DNA of 6,923 nucleotides, taken from assembly GCA_021205375.1 (NCBI GenBank), contig JAJPXR010000206.1:1-6923 (forward strand). Direction: 5' to 3'. This DNA is from Clostridiales bacterium (GTDB lineage: Bacteria; Bacillota; Clostridia; Oscillospirales; Oscillospiraceae). This document shows positions 1 through 4,967 of the stretch, piece by piece; within the stretch, counting starts at the first letter, position 1, and every line of letters starts with the position of its first letter. A model generated the notes under the pieces. The model was given only the letters and a program-made list of their open reading frames with translations. It was not told where the DNA came from and searched no databases. The position numbers and the translations under genes are program-made.

Positions 1-240
1 CTTTTTGCCCAATCTTTTCGCTGTGCAAATATAAAAAGTGATTTTGAAAACGTTTTTAAGGTTCGTTATTTTACGATTCTGTTTGCAATTCCACATTTCG
101 TACAATGATTCCCACAAAACAGCCTGATTTCCGCGCGCTGAACTGTGAAACTGCCATTCTACGACCCTTCCCTGGGCCTGGAAATACACGGGGGCACGGC
201 CCCTCCTGCCGGGGCAGACGGCAGGCGCTATCCTGACACG

Positions 241-264
241 CAGCTAAGAGCTGACAGCCAACAG
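241..264 (+). repeat. Degenerate CAGCTAA heptamer array upstream of spoIIGA
   Basis: Reading in steps of seven from 241 gives CAGCTAA, GAGCTGA, CAGCCAA and then CAG, so the 7-base period is visible over about 24 bases with one or two changes per unit. The same heptamer forms a near-perfect six-unit array at 2752-2793, on the same strand. Sharing a unit between two unrelated spacers suggests a dispersed intergenic repeat family. The array is short, so chance cannot be fully excluded. Confidence 0.5.
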
Positions 265-349
265 CGCGGCGAAGTTCCTTGATTGCCCGGTGATTTTGGC
301 GGGGCGGCTGAAAACGAGGCCGATGTCCACTCTTTTTCGGGCAAGCAGG

Positions 350-385
350 TTGTGACGGCTTTTCCAAGGTCAGGCGGCGTATACT
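350..385 (+). promoter_or_regulatory. Candidate spoIIG promoter with long spacer
   Basis: A strong -10 hexamer TATACT (380-385) lies about 27 bases before the spoIIGA start. The sequence 17 bases further upstream is GC-rich and not -35-like. The nearest -35-like hexamer, TTGTGA (350-355), is 24 bases away. Within it TGACGGC (353-359) matches five of seven positions of the Spo0A box TGNCGAA. The Bacillus subtilis spoIIG promoter is known for an over-long 22-bp spacer and Spo0A binding over the -35, so this layout is consistent with a Spo0A-activated sigma-A promoter. The -10 is directly visible; the Spo0A link is inference. Confidence 0.45.
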
Positions 386-397
386 GTTGTCCACGGG

Positions 398-403
398 AAG
401 GGG
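398..403 (+). promoter_or_regulatory. Ribosome binding site deciding the TTG start of spoIIGA
   Basis: AAGGGG ends eight bases before TTG at 412, which is good Shine-Dalgarno spacing. The ATG at 404-406 is in another frame and hits no recognisable protein, so the TTG is preferred. Reading the frame further upstream (back to TTG 283) adds residues with no similarity to SpoIIGA. Confidence 0.65.
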
Positions 404-411
404 ATGAGCCA

Positions 412-1254
412 TTGGTCGTCTATCTGGACAGTCTGTTTCTGCTGAACCTGGGGCTGGATGAGCTGCTGCTCTTCACGGCGGCGAAGCTGGGCGGCGTGCG
501 CCGCCGCCACGGGCGGATCTTCCTGGCTGCGGTGCTGGGCGCGCTCTACGCCGCTATCCTATTCTGCCAGGGGCCGTCCTATGCCGCCCACCCGCTGGTG
601 CGGGCGGCGGTGGCGGTGGGGATGGTGTTCCTGGCGGTGGGACGGCGGGAGCAGCCCTGGCGGGTGCTGGCGCTGTTTCTCCTCTTATCCTGCTCTCTGG
701 CGGGTGGGGTGCTGCTGCTGGAGCGGCTGGGCGTGGGACAGATGAGCACAGGGCAGGGGGTTCCCGCCACGGCATCCGACGGAAAACTGCTGCTGCTGTG
801 CGCCACAGGGGAATACCTGCTGGTCAGCCTGAGCGCCCGGCTCCCCGGCCACCAGTCCAAACGGACGGTCCCCGTCCTACTGACCTGTGAGGGACGGCGG
901 GTGTTCCTCCGGGCGCTGGTGGACACAGGGAACCTGCTCCGGGACCCGCTGACGGGCAATCCAGTGCTGATTGCAGAGCGGCAGGCCGTGACCCGGCTGT
1001 TCCCCCGGCACTGCGCGCCGACGGAGCAGGAGCTGTGTCACCCCGCCGCCTGTCTGGAGCAGCTCTCCCGGCAGTGGACCCCCTCCCGGCTGCGGCTGGT
1101 GCCTTACCGGGCGGTGGGGACGGAGCGGGGGCTGCTGCTGGCGGGCCGGGTGGACGAAATGGAGGTGGACGGGGTCCCCTGCGGCAGTCGGCTGGTGGCA
1201 GTGACGCCGGGGCGGCTGGGGGACAGCCACCACGGGCTGATTGGAACGGAATAA
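412..1254 (+). CDS. spoIIGA: SpoIIGA, membrane aspartic protease that activates pro-sigma-E
   Basis: This 280-residue protein is the sporulation protease that cleaves the N-terminal pro-sequence from sigma-E after polar septation. In B. subtilis it sits in the mother-cell membrane and is triggered by forespore SpoIIR. The N-terminal half is strongly hydrophobic, with about five membrane segments (roughly residues 4-23, 36-52, 60-77, 83-103 and 126-142). The C-terminal half holds the pepsin-type active-site motif DTGN at 171-174 inside ALVDTGNLLRDPLTGNPV, equivalent to catalytic Asp183 of B. subtilis, and the family motif RLVPYRAVG near 228-236. One such motif per chain fits the dimeric, retroviral-type protease model. 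The start is TTG with a good ribosome site; ATG is absent nearby in this frame. The protein is somewhat shorter than the roughly 309-residue Bacillus protein and ends in GLIGTE rather than the usual Leu/His/Pro-type tail. It lies 26 bases upstream of its substrate gene sigE, the classic spoIIG operon order. Confidence 0.93.
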   Translation: MVVYLDSLFLLNLGLDELLLFTAAKLGGVRRRHGRIFLAAVLGALYAAILFCQGPSYAAHPLVRAAVAVGMVFLAVGRREQPWRVLALFLLLSCSLAGGVLLLERLGVGQMSTGQGVPATASDGKLLLLCATGEYLLVSLSARLPGHQSKRTVPVLLTCEGRRVFLRALVDTGNLLRDPLTGNPVLIAERQAVTRLFPRHCAPTEQELCHPAACLEQLSRQWTPSRLRLVPYRAVGTERGLLLAGRVDEMEVDGVPCGSRLVAVTPGRLGDSHHGLIGTE

Positions 1255-1280
1255 TTCGGAACGGAATCAGGAGGCATTGC

Positions 1281-2003
1281 ATGACAAAACAACGGTGGAA
1301 CAGCAACCTTTACCGACAGGCAGCGGCGATTTTGACCCGGCTGCGCCGTCCCCGCGTGGTGGGGTACATCGGCGGCAGCGAGGGCCTTCCCCCGCCTCGG
1401 CCCCGGGCGCGGGAGCGGGTACTGCTGCTGGCGGGCCGGGACGGGGACGAAGGGGCCAGAGCGGTCCTCATCGAGCACAACCTCCGGCTGGTGGTCTATC
1501 TGGCCCGGCGGTTCGACAACACCGGCATCAACCTGGAGGACCTGATCTCCATCGGGGCCATCGGCCTCATCAAGGCCATCAACACTTTTAATGTGGAGAA
1601 GAACATCAAGCTGGCCACCTACGCCTCCCGGTGCATTGAGAACGAAATCCTCATGTTCCTACGCAAGACCAGCAACCAGCGGGGGGAGGTATCCTTCGAT
1701 GAGCCGCTGAACACCGACTGGGACGGCAGCGAGCTGCTGCTCTCCGACGTGCTGGGCACCGACGAGGACATCGTGGAGCGGCCCATTCAGGAGGACGCCA
1801 GCCGCCAAATGCTGGCCCAGGCTCTCCAATGCCTGACCGACCGGGAGCGGAAGATCATCACCATGCGCTTTGGCCTGGGGGGACGGCGGGAAAGCACCCA
1901 AAAGGAGGTGGCCGACGTGATGGGCATTTCCCAGTCCTACATCTCCCGGCTGGAAAAGCGCATCATCGTGCGGCTGCGGCGGGAGATGGACCGGATCGGT
2001 TAA
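1281..2003 (+). CDS. sigE: RNA polymerase sigma-E precursor (pro-sigma-E), early mother-cell sigma factor
   Basis: This 240-residue protein is the precursor of the first mother-cell-specific sigma factor of sporulation, close to the 239 residues of B. subtilis SigE. ATG 1281 follows AGGAGG (1269-1274) at ideal spacing. The basic pro-sequence (residues 1 to about 29) precedes GYIGGSEGLPPP; Tyr29-Ile30 lies at the same positions as the processing region of B. subtilis pro-sigma-E. Sigma region 2 spans about 60-130 and includes NLRLVVYLARRF, the core-binding/-10 segment INLEDLISIGAIGLIKA and LATYASRCIENEI. The family signature SFDEPLN-TDWDG-ELLLSDVLGT follows at 138-160. Region 4 has its helix-turn-helix at about 206-232 (TQKEVADVMGISQSYISRLE), which is nearly identical to Bacillus. 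It is co-transcribed with spoIIGA, whose product removes the pro-sequence. In many Firmicutes sigG follows; here a hairpin and a convergent gene follow instead. The pro-sequence differs from Bacillus in sequence but keeps its basic, amphipathic character. Confidence 0.97.
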   Translation: MTKQRWNSNLYRQAAAILTRLRRPRVVGYIGGSEGLPPPRPRARERVLLLAGRDGDEGARAVLIEHNLRLVVYLARRFDNTGINLEDLISIGAIGLIKAINTFNVEKNIKLATYASRCIENEILMFLRKTSNQRGEVSFDEPLNTDWDGSELLLSDVLGTDEDIVERPIQEDASRQMLAQALQCLTDRERKIITMRFGLGGRRESTQKEVADVMGISQSYISRLEKRIIVRLRREMDRIG

Positions 2004-2067
2004 ATGTGCAATTTTCGGGTTTTTGACCTGAGCGATTCTCCGCAACCGCTAAAACAACAAAAACATT

Positions 2068-2101
2068 CCCCGCCGGTTCGTTTTTCCACAAACCGGCGGG
2101 G
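2068..2101. terminator. Strong hairpin terminator shared by convergent sigE and rrf2 genes
   Basis: A perfect 11-bp stem (CCCCGCCGGTT at 2068-2078, AACCGGCGGGG at 2091-2101) encloses a 12-base loop. On the - strand it is followed by a T-rich run (TTTTTGTTGTTTT, 2050-2062), so it is an intrinsic terminator for the gene ending at 2131. On the + strand the tail is only ATTTGCAATTT, so termination of sigE is plausible but weaker. The position between two convergent stop codons supports a bidirectional role. Confidence 0.88.
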
Positions 2102-2130
2102 ATTTGCAATTTGGGGCGGCATTTACAGGC

Positions 2131-2562
2131 TCAGATAACGTAATCGTCCCAGTCGTTTTCCCGGTACATCAGGTCGGCCACGGTGACGCCCCCCAGGTAA
2201 TCCCGGATGACCTTGTCCAGTCCCTGCCACAGGTTCAGGGTGCGGCACTCGCGCATGTGGGGGCACTCGTTCGCCCCATCCTCCAGGCAGGAGACCGGGG
2301 CCAGGGAGTCTTCCGTCAGCTCCAAGATGCTGTACACCGTGTACTCCTCCGGCGGACGGGTCAGGCGGTAGCCGCCCCCCTTGCCCCGCAGTCCGGCCAG
2401 GAACTTCTTTTTGACCAGCAGTTTAATGATGCTCTCCAGGTATTTTTCCGAGATGCCCTGGCGCTCCGCCACGGTTTTCAGTGGGATATAGCCATCGGTC
2501 TGATGCTCCGCCAGGTCGATCATGACCCGCAGGGAATACCGCCCCTTTGTGGAAACCAGCAT
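2131..2562 (-). CDS. Rrf2 family transcriptional regulator, IscR-like with three cysteines
   Basis: This 143-residue protein matches the Rrf2 family in length and layout. It opens with the typical MLVSTKGRYSLRVMIDLA, followed by a winged helix-turn-helix: helices around residues 28-53 (LKTVAERQGISEKYLESIIK) and the wing LRGKGGGYRLTRP at 58-70. The effector segment carries Cys92, Cys100 and Cys106, and the stretch ECPHMRECRTLNLWQ resembles Fe-S-binding members such as IscR and NsrR. Spacing is C-x7-C-x5-C, against C-x5-C-x5-C in Escherichia coli IscR. It probably binds DNA as a dimer and senses Fe-S status, redox or nitric oxide, but the exact signal and targets cannot be read from sequence. 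ATG 2562 has the ribosome site GGAGA (2571-2575). No isc, suf or cysteine genes adjoin it in this window, unlike many IscR genes. The upstream leader is unusually long and structured and contains a palindrome that could be an operator for autoregulation. Confidence 0.9.
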   Translation of the reverse strand: MLVSTKGRYSLRVMIDLAEHQTDGYIPLKTVAERQGISEKYLESIIKLLVKKKFLAGLRGKGGGYRLTRPPEEYTVYSILELTEDSLAPVSCLEDGANECPHMRECRTLNLWQGLDKVIRDYLGGVTVADLMYRENDWDDYVI

Positions 2563-2606
2563 AGTGATCTTCTCCGTTTCGCGTGTGTGTTTATGGTTTG
2601 TTATCC

Positions 2607-2645
2607 TTTTTACTCAGCTTTATGAGCATTTTAGCTATTAGCTTT
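2607..2645. repeat. Leader module copy 1 with inverted heptamers
   Basis: On the + strand this stretch begins TTTTTACTCAGCTT and ends with TTAGCTA and TTAGCTT (2631-2644), which are reverse complements of CAGCTAA-type heptamers. It resembles the stretch at 2703-2737 in order and content. On the - strand RNA, 2644-2631 is complementary to part of the upstream heptamer array, with 12 of 14 positions matching the pair of units at 2780-2793 and neighbours. Confidence 0.5.
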
Positions 2646-2676
2646 GTGGTTCCTGGCATTATGTGCTGTGCTTACG

Positions 2677-2696
2677 GTTTGTATGACTTTACAAAC
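2677..2696. promoter_or_regulatory. Perfect 7-6-7 palindrome, candidate operator
   Basis: GTTTGTA (2677-2683) and TACAAAC (2690-2696) are exact reverse complements around a 6-base centre, TGACTT. A 20-bp dyad of this size is typical for a dimeric regulator, and Rrf2 proteins are often autoregulatory. It lies about 115 bases downstream of the best promoter, so it would act as a roadblock, as an RNA stem, or on a second promoter I do not see. It does not match the E. coli IscR or NsrR site patterns I know. Confidence 0.4.
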
Positions 2697-2702
2697 AGAT
2701 GA

Positions 2703-2737
2703 TTTTACTCTCAGCTTCCTTTTTAGCTGTTCGCTTT
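2703..2737. repeat. Leader module copy 2 with inverted heptamers
   Basis: This stretch reads TTTTACTCTCAGCTT, then after a few bases TTAGCTG and TTCGCTT (2723-2736). Compared with 2607-2645 the order of elements is the same, with a 2-base insertion in the first part and a shorter middle. It looks like a diverged direct duplication about 95 bases away. Its heptamer arm (2723-2734) can pair with the CAGCTAA array only 17 bases further on, giving a stem with one mismatch in twelve. Confidence 0.5.
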
Positions 2738-2751
2738 AGACTGGTGGTACC

Positions 2752-2793
2752 CAGCTAACAGCTAACAGCTAACAGCTAATGGCTAACAGCTTA
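2752..2793. repeat. Six-unit tandem heptamer array (CAGCTAA)
   Basis: Four exact CAGCTAA units (2752-2779) are followed by TGGCTAA (2780-2786) and CAGCTTA (2787-2793). The 7-base period is perfect over 42 bases. On the - strand the units read TTAGCTG, and the array begins at about the predicted transcription start of the promoter at 2800-2828. It would therefore form the first 40 or so nucleotides of the rrf2 mRNA. Tandem repeats of this kind change copy number by replication slippage. Confidence 0.9.
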
Positions 2794-2799
2794 TTTCCT

Positions 2800-2828
2800 A
2801 TTATACAGTAGGTTTATTGGGAATGCAA
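2800..2828 (-). promoter_or_regulatory. Near-consensus sigma-A promoter reading toward rrf2
   Basis: On the - strand, TTGCAT (2828-2823) and a perfect TATAAT (2805-2800) are separated by exactly 17 bases. The predicted start is near 2793. It reads into the spacer toward the Rrf2 gene, whose start codon is about 231 bases downstream. I found no better promoter closer to that gene. Confidence 0.75.
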
Positions 2829-2853
2829 CCAGAAAATTTCAACTGAGGCGGGA

Positions 2854-2888
2854 AACCCCTCCGGCCTCATGATAACGCCGAAGGGGTT
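2854..2888 (-). terminator. Hairpin terminator after the LTA-synthase pair
   Basis: AACCCCT (2854-2860) pairs with AGGGGTT (2882-2888) and, after one C-A mismatch, CGGC (2862-2865) pairs with GCCG (2877-2880), leaving an 11-base loop. It begins six bases beyond the stop codon of the - strand gene ending at 2895. The T tract after it is poor (TTT, then CCCGCC), so efficiency may be modest. An alternative stem, GAGGC 2845-2849 with GCCTC 2864-2868, overlaps it. Confidence 0.6.
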
Positions 2889-2894
2889 CGTCTG

Positions 2895-4880
2895 TCATTC
2901 TTCCCCACTGGTGGTGAGCAAGAAAAAGCTGTTGTCGATGTCCTCGTCCCGCTGGAAGAGGTTGTAATAGCTCAGCATTTCGTACTGGGCCAGCAGTTCC
3001 TGGGTCTCCTCCGGCAGGTCCTCTGCGTCCTCTACCACGGTCCCGTCGGCGGTGATGTATCCCACCCGGCCAATGACGGGGATCTCCTCATAGAGGTTGG
3101 CGAGGAAGTCCATATAGCCGGTGGTGGGGTAGTTGGACACCTGGGCCAGCAGCGCTCCCAGGTAGTTGGTGGAGATCATCACGTCCTGGGCCTCGTCAAT
3201 GTCGTAGTTGGCCCAAATGAAGAAGGGTACCACATACTGCTGCTCCACCTCCGCGATGGTGCGGTCGTCCAGGTCCTTGCCGTAGAGCTTTTCATAGAAC
3301 CAGTCGGAGAGCTGGCCCTGGTGGTCGCCGAAAAAGACGATGAGCGTCGGCTCGTCCACGCTGCTGTAGTACTCGATCAGCTCCTCCAGCGCCCGGTCGG
3401 TCTCCCGCATCAGGGCCAGATACTGCTCGGCGTAGTCGCTGACCCCGGTCAGGCTGCCGGTGAGCAGCACGTCCCGGCTCAGGTTGTACCAGGTCTGCTT
3501 GTAGCCGCCGTGGTTCTGCATGGTCACGTTGAAGATGAACTGTTTGTCCCCCTCCTCCGCGCTGGTGATGGACTCCAGCACCTCGAAGTCGCAGGAATCG
3601 GAGATGTACCCCCGGACATAGCTGGGGTCTGTCACGTCGGTGTTGTAGAGCTGGGTGTCCACGCCGAATTTGTTGTACACGTCCACCCGGTTCCAGCCGG
3701 AGGACTCGTAGGGGTGGAAGGTGGTGGTCTCGAACCCCAGGGCGTTGGCCCAGGAGATCAGCGAGGGCATTTCGTCCTTCACGTAGAGCTGATAGGCCAC
3801 CGTCCCCAGGGGTAGGAAGGCGATACTGTTGCCCGTCAGGAACTCATACTCCACGCTGGCGGTGCCGCCGCCGGTGACGGCGGAGTACATCCAGCCCTTG
3901 ATGGTGTTTTCCGTCAGGCTGTGGTAGAAGGGGACGGCGTCGCTGTCGGTGGTCAGCAGGTCAAAGATGGACAGGTCGGCGAAGGACTCGTCCATGATAC
4001 AGATGATGTTCAGCGGCTGGGTGCCGCTCTCGTCATTGGTGACGGTCAGCGTCTCCGTGACAGAAGCGCCCTCCTCGTCCACGGTGTCCGGCTCGTAGTC
4101 AGTCTCGGTATAGGGGTCGTCCAGCAGGGTCATGGAACTGTCCTGGTCGGAGAGGGATTCGGTCAGCGCCTCCACCGCCTCCAGGGAGTAGTCGTCCGGC
4201 TTCTCCACCCGGCTATAGCGCAGGGCGATGGAGAAGTTCAGCACCCAGCCGTTGGACTGGGTTTTCCACTGCTGGGTCTTGATGCCCGCCGAGGGCAGCC
4301 AGGAGGAGAAGAAAAAGGCGTAGACATATCCCACCGCCGCCGCGCCGATGAGCACATTCACCCATTTGATGTGAAAATAGCGGCGCTTCTCCTGCTTTGG
4401 CACCAGCAGCGCCACCAGCAGCAGGTAGAGGACCAGCACCCCGATGGCCCCCCAGATGTACACGTCCGGGGACAGGTCGTAGCTCCCCACCACGTTGGCG
4501 GCGGTGCGCCAGCCCACGATGTCGTTGGGGAACAGCACCCGTCCCTTGAACTCCAGCACGTAATGGTTCACCAGCCCCGCCGCGAACAGCAGCCCGGTGG
4601 CAGCTCTGGCCGTCCGCCGCAGCCGCCCGGTGGCCAGCCACAGCGCCACCCAAATCACCAGGTACAGGGCCAGGTTCATGTTCCACTCTTTCAGGCTCAG
4701 GTTGACGAATGGGTTCTTCTCGTTGAGGATCTCCACGATGAGAAGGTCCACAAACGGCCCCAGGCAAAACACCACACGGCCCAGCACAGGCCGCCACAGG
4801 CGGCGCGCCTGCGCCCGGAACGCCTTCCAGCGGCCCGATGGGGCCTTCGCCCGTTTGGGGCGCTCCACTTTCGTTTTCAT
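2895..4880 (-). CDS. LTA synthase family protein (membrane phosphoglycerol transferase), downstream copy
   Basis: This 661-residue protein belongs to the LtaS/MdoB alkaline-phosphatase-superfamily enzymes, which take glycerol phosphate from phosphatidylglycerol and add it to a growing lipoteichoic acid outside the cell. Five membrane segments (about 33-52, 68-86, 92-110, 139-160, 171-192) come first. A linker rich in Asp, Glu, Ser and Thr (about 225-288) leads to the extracellular catalytic domain. Visible active-site residues, by comparison with Staphylococcus aureus LtaS: metal ligand Glu298 in MDESF, nucleophile Thr340 in GGGTASVEYEF, substrate-site His389, Trp396 and Arg398 in HPYESSGWNR, His457 in QNHGGY, and metal ligands Asp519-His520 in GDHQG. 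The His-to-Trp distance of seven equals that in LtaS. ATG 4880 is chosen because GGAAAGGA (4887-4894) precedes it; the frame stays open to 4973 but without a ribosome site. It follows a paralogue by 100 bases. The true polymer could be a different phosphate-linked glycan, since clostridial lipoteichoic acids vary. Confidence 0.9.
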   Translation of the reverse strand: MKTKVERPKRAKAPSGRWKAFRAQARRLWRPVLGRVVFCLGPFVDLLIVEILNEKNPFVNLSLKEWNMNLALYLVIWVALWLATGRLRRTARAATGLLFAAGLVNHYVLEFKGRVLFPNDIVGWRTAANVVGSYDLSPDVYIWGAIGVLVLYLLLVALLVPKQEKRRYFHIKWVNVLIGAAAVGYVYAFFFSSWLPSAGIKTQQWKTQSNGWVLNFSIALRYSRVEKPDDYSLEAVEALTESLSDQDSSMTLLDDPYTETDYEPDTVDEEGASVTETLTVTNDESGTQPLNIICIMDESFADLSIFDLLTTDSDAVPFYHSLTENTIKGWMYSAVTGGGTASVEYEFLTGNSIAFLPLGTVAYQLYVKDEMPSLISWANALGFETTTFHPYESSGWNRVDVYNKFGVDTQLYNTDVTDPSYVRGYISDSCDFEVLESITSAEEGDKQFIFNVTMQNHGGYKQTWYNLSRDVLLTGSLTGVSDYAEQYLALMRETDRALEELIEYYSSVDEPTLIVFFGDHQGQLSDWFYEKLYGKDLDDRTIAEVEQQYVVPFFIWANYDIDEAQDVMISTNYLGALLAQVSNYPTTGYMDFLANLYEEIPVIGRVGYITADGTVVEDAEDLPEETQELLAQYEMLSYYNLFQRDEDIDNSFFLLTTSGEE

Positions 4881-4886
4881 ACGCGA

Positions 4887-4894
4887 TCCTTTCC
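4887..4894 (-). promoter_or_regulatory. Ribosome binding site deciding the start at 4880
   Basis: On the - strand GGAAAGGA ends six bases before ATG 4880. The in-frame ATG at 4973 has no purine-rich sequence before it and would add 31 residues unrelated to the N terminus of the paralogue, so the later start is preferred. Confidence 0.75.
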
Positions 4895-4925
4895 AGGGAG
4901 GTTTGATTTTTGTGCCAAAAGGCAG

Positions 4926-4959
4926 CACCGCACGATCCAGCAAGGCGGAATGTGCGGTG
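4926..4959. repeat. 8-bp inverted repeat between the two LTA-synthase genes
   Basis: CACCGCAC (4926-4933) and GTGCGGTG (4952-4959) are exact reverse complements around an 18-base loop, with a possible extra G-U pair. No T tract follows on the - strand (CTGCCTTTTGG), so it is not a clean terminator. It may be a processing, stabilising or partial attenuation structure between the two genes. A smaller stem, TGCC-AAAA-GGCA, lies next to it at 4913-4924. Confidence 0.55.
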
Positions 4960-4967
4960 TGGCCTAA

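Larger units (their letters stand above)
1..411. other. Non-coding region upstream of spoIIGA
   Basis: I see no credible gene here. The first 120 bases are AT-rich and the rest is GC-rich. Weak promoter-like pieces occur on the + strand (TTGAAA at 44-49 and TATTTT at 67-72, 17 bases apart; TATAAA at 30-35), but nothing downstream needs them except possibly spoIIGA. A GC-rich patch at 199-225 can form alternative small stems (CCTGCC 205-210 with GGCAGG 220-225; GCCCC 199-203 with GGGGC 211-215) but has no T tract, so it is not an obvious terminator. Heptamer-like repeats lie at 241-264 and a promoter candidate at 350-385; both are listed separately. Confidence 0.7.
2563..2894 (-). other. Long structured spacer, probable 5' leader of the rrf2 gene
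   Basis: This 332-base spacer contains no gene I can support. From the rrf2 side outward (- strand transcription runs from high to low coordinates) it holds the rrf2 ribosome site, an inverted heptamer pair in a first module (2607-2645), a 7-6-7 palindrome (2677-2696), a second related module (2703-2737), a six-unit heptamer array (2752-2793), a sigma-A promoter (2800-2828) and the terminator of the LTA-synthase genes (2854-2888). If the promoter is used, about 230 nt of leader precede the start codon, most of it AT-rich and able to pair with itself. Confidence 0.6.

Noticed and set aside
199..225. GC-rich hairpin as a terminator of an upstream gene
   Set aside because: Stems are short and competing, and no T tract follows on either strand.
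71..412. Open - strand frame in the leader of spoIIGA
   Set aside because: The product is a low-complexity Arg/Pro/Ser mix with no motif, and its start overlaps the spoIIGA start region; I see no ribosome site.
1035..1280. N-terminal extension of sigE upstream of ATG 1281
   Set aside because: The frame is open but overlaps spoIIGA and encodes Gly/Ala-rich sequence; AGGAGG before 1281 and the match to pro-sigma-E length fix the start.
2104..2625. Open + strand frame of 173 codons across the rrf2 gene
   Set aside because: It is the reverse shadow of the Rrf2 gene, which has clear family motifs and its own ribosome site.
2739..2754. T-box-like string (GGTGGTACC) on the + strand
   Set aside because: A T-box would need the rest of the specifier and antiterminator structure and an amino-acid gene downstream on the same strand; here the next + strand sequence is antisense to an LTA-synthase gene. 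The match comes from a small CTGG/CCAG stem.
2600..2793. CRISPR array
   Set aside because: Repeat units are 7 bp with no spacers, and the longer module occurs only twice; no cas gene is near.
3921..4967. Long open + strand frame of 348 codons opposite the downstream LTA-synthase gene
   Set aside because: It is antisense to a well-supported gene, its product is rich in Gly, Gln, Val and His as expected from GC-rich reverse frames, and it matches no family I recognise.
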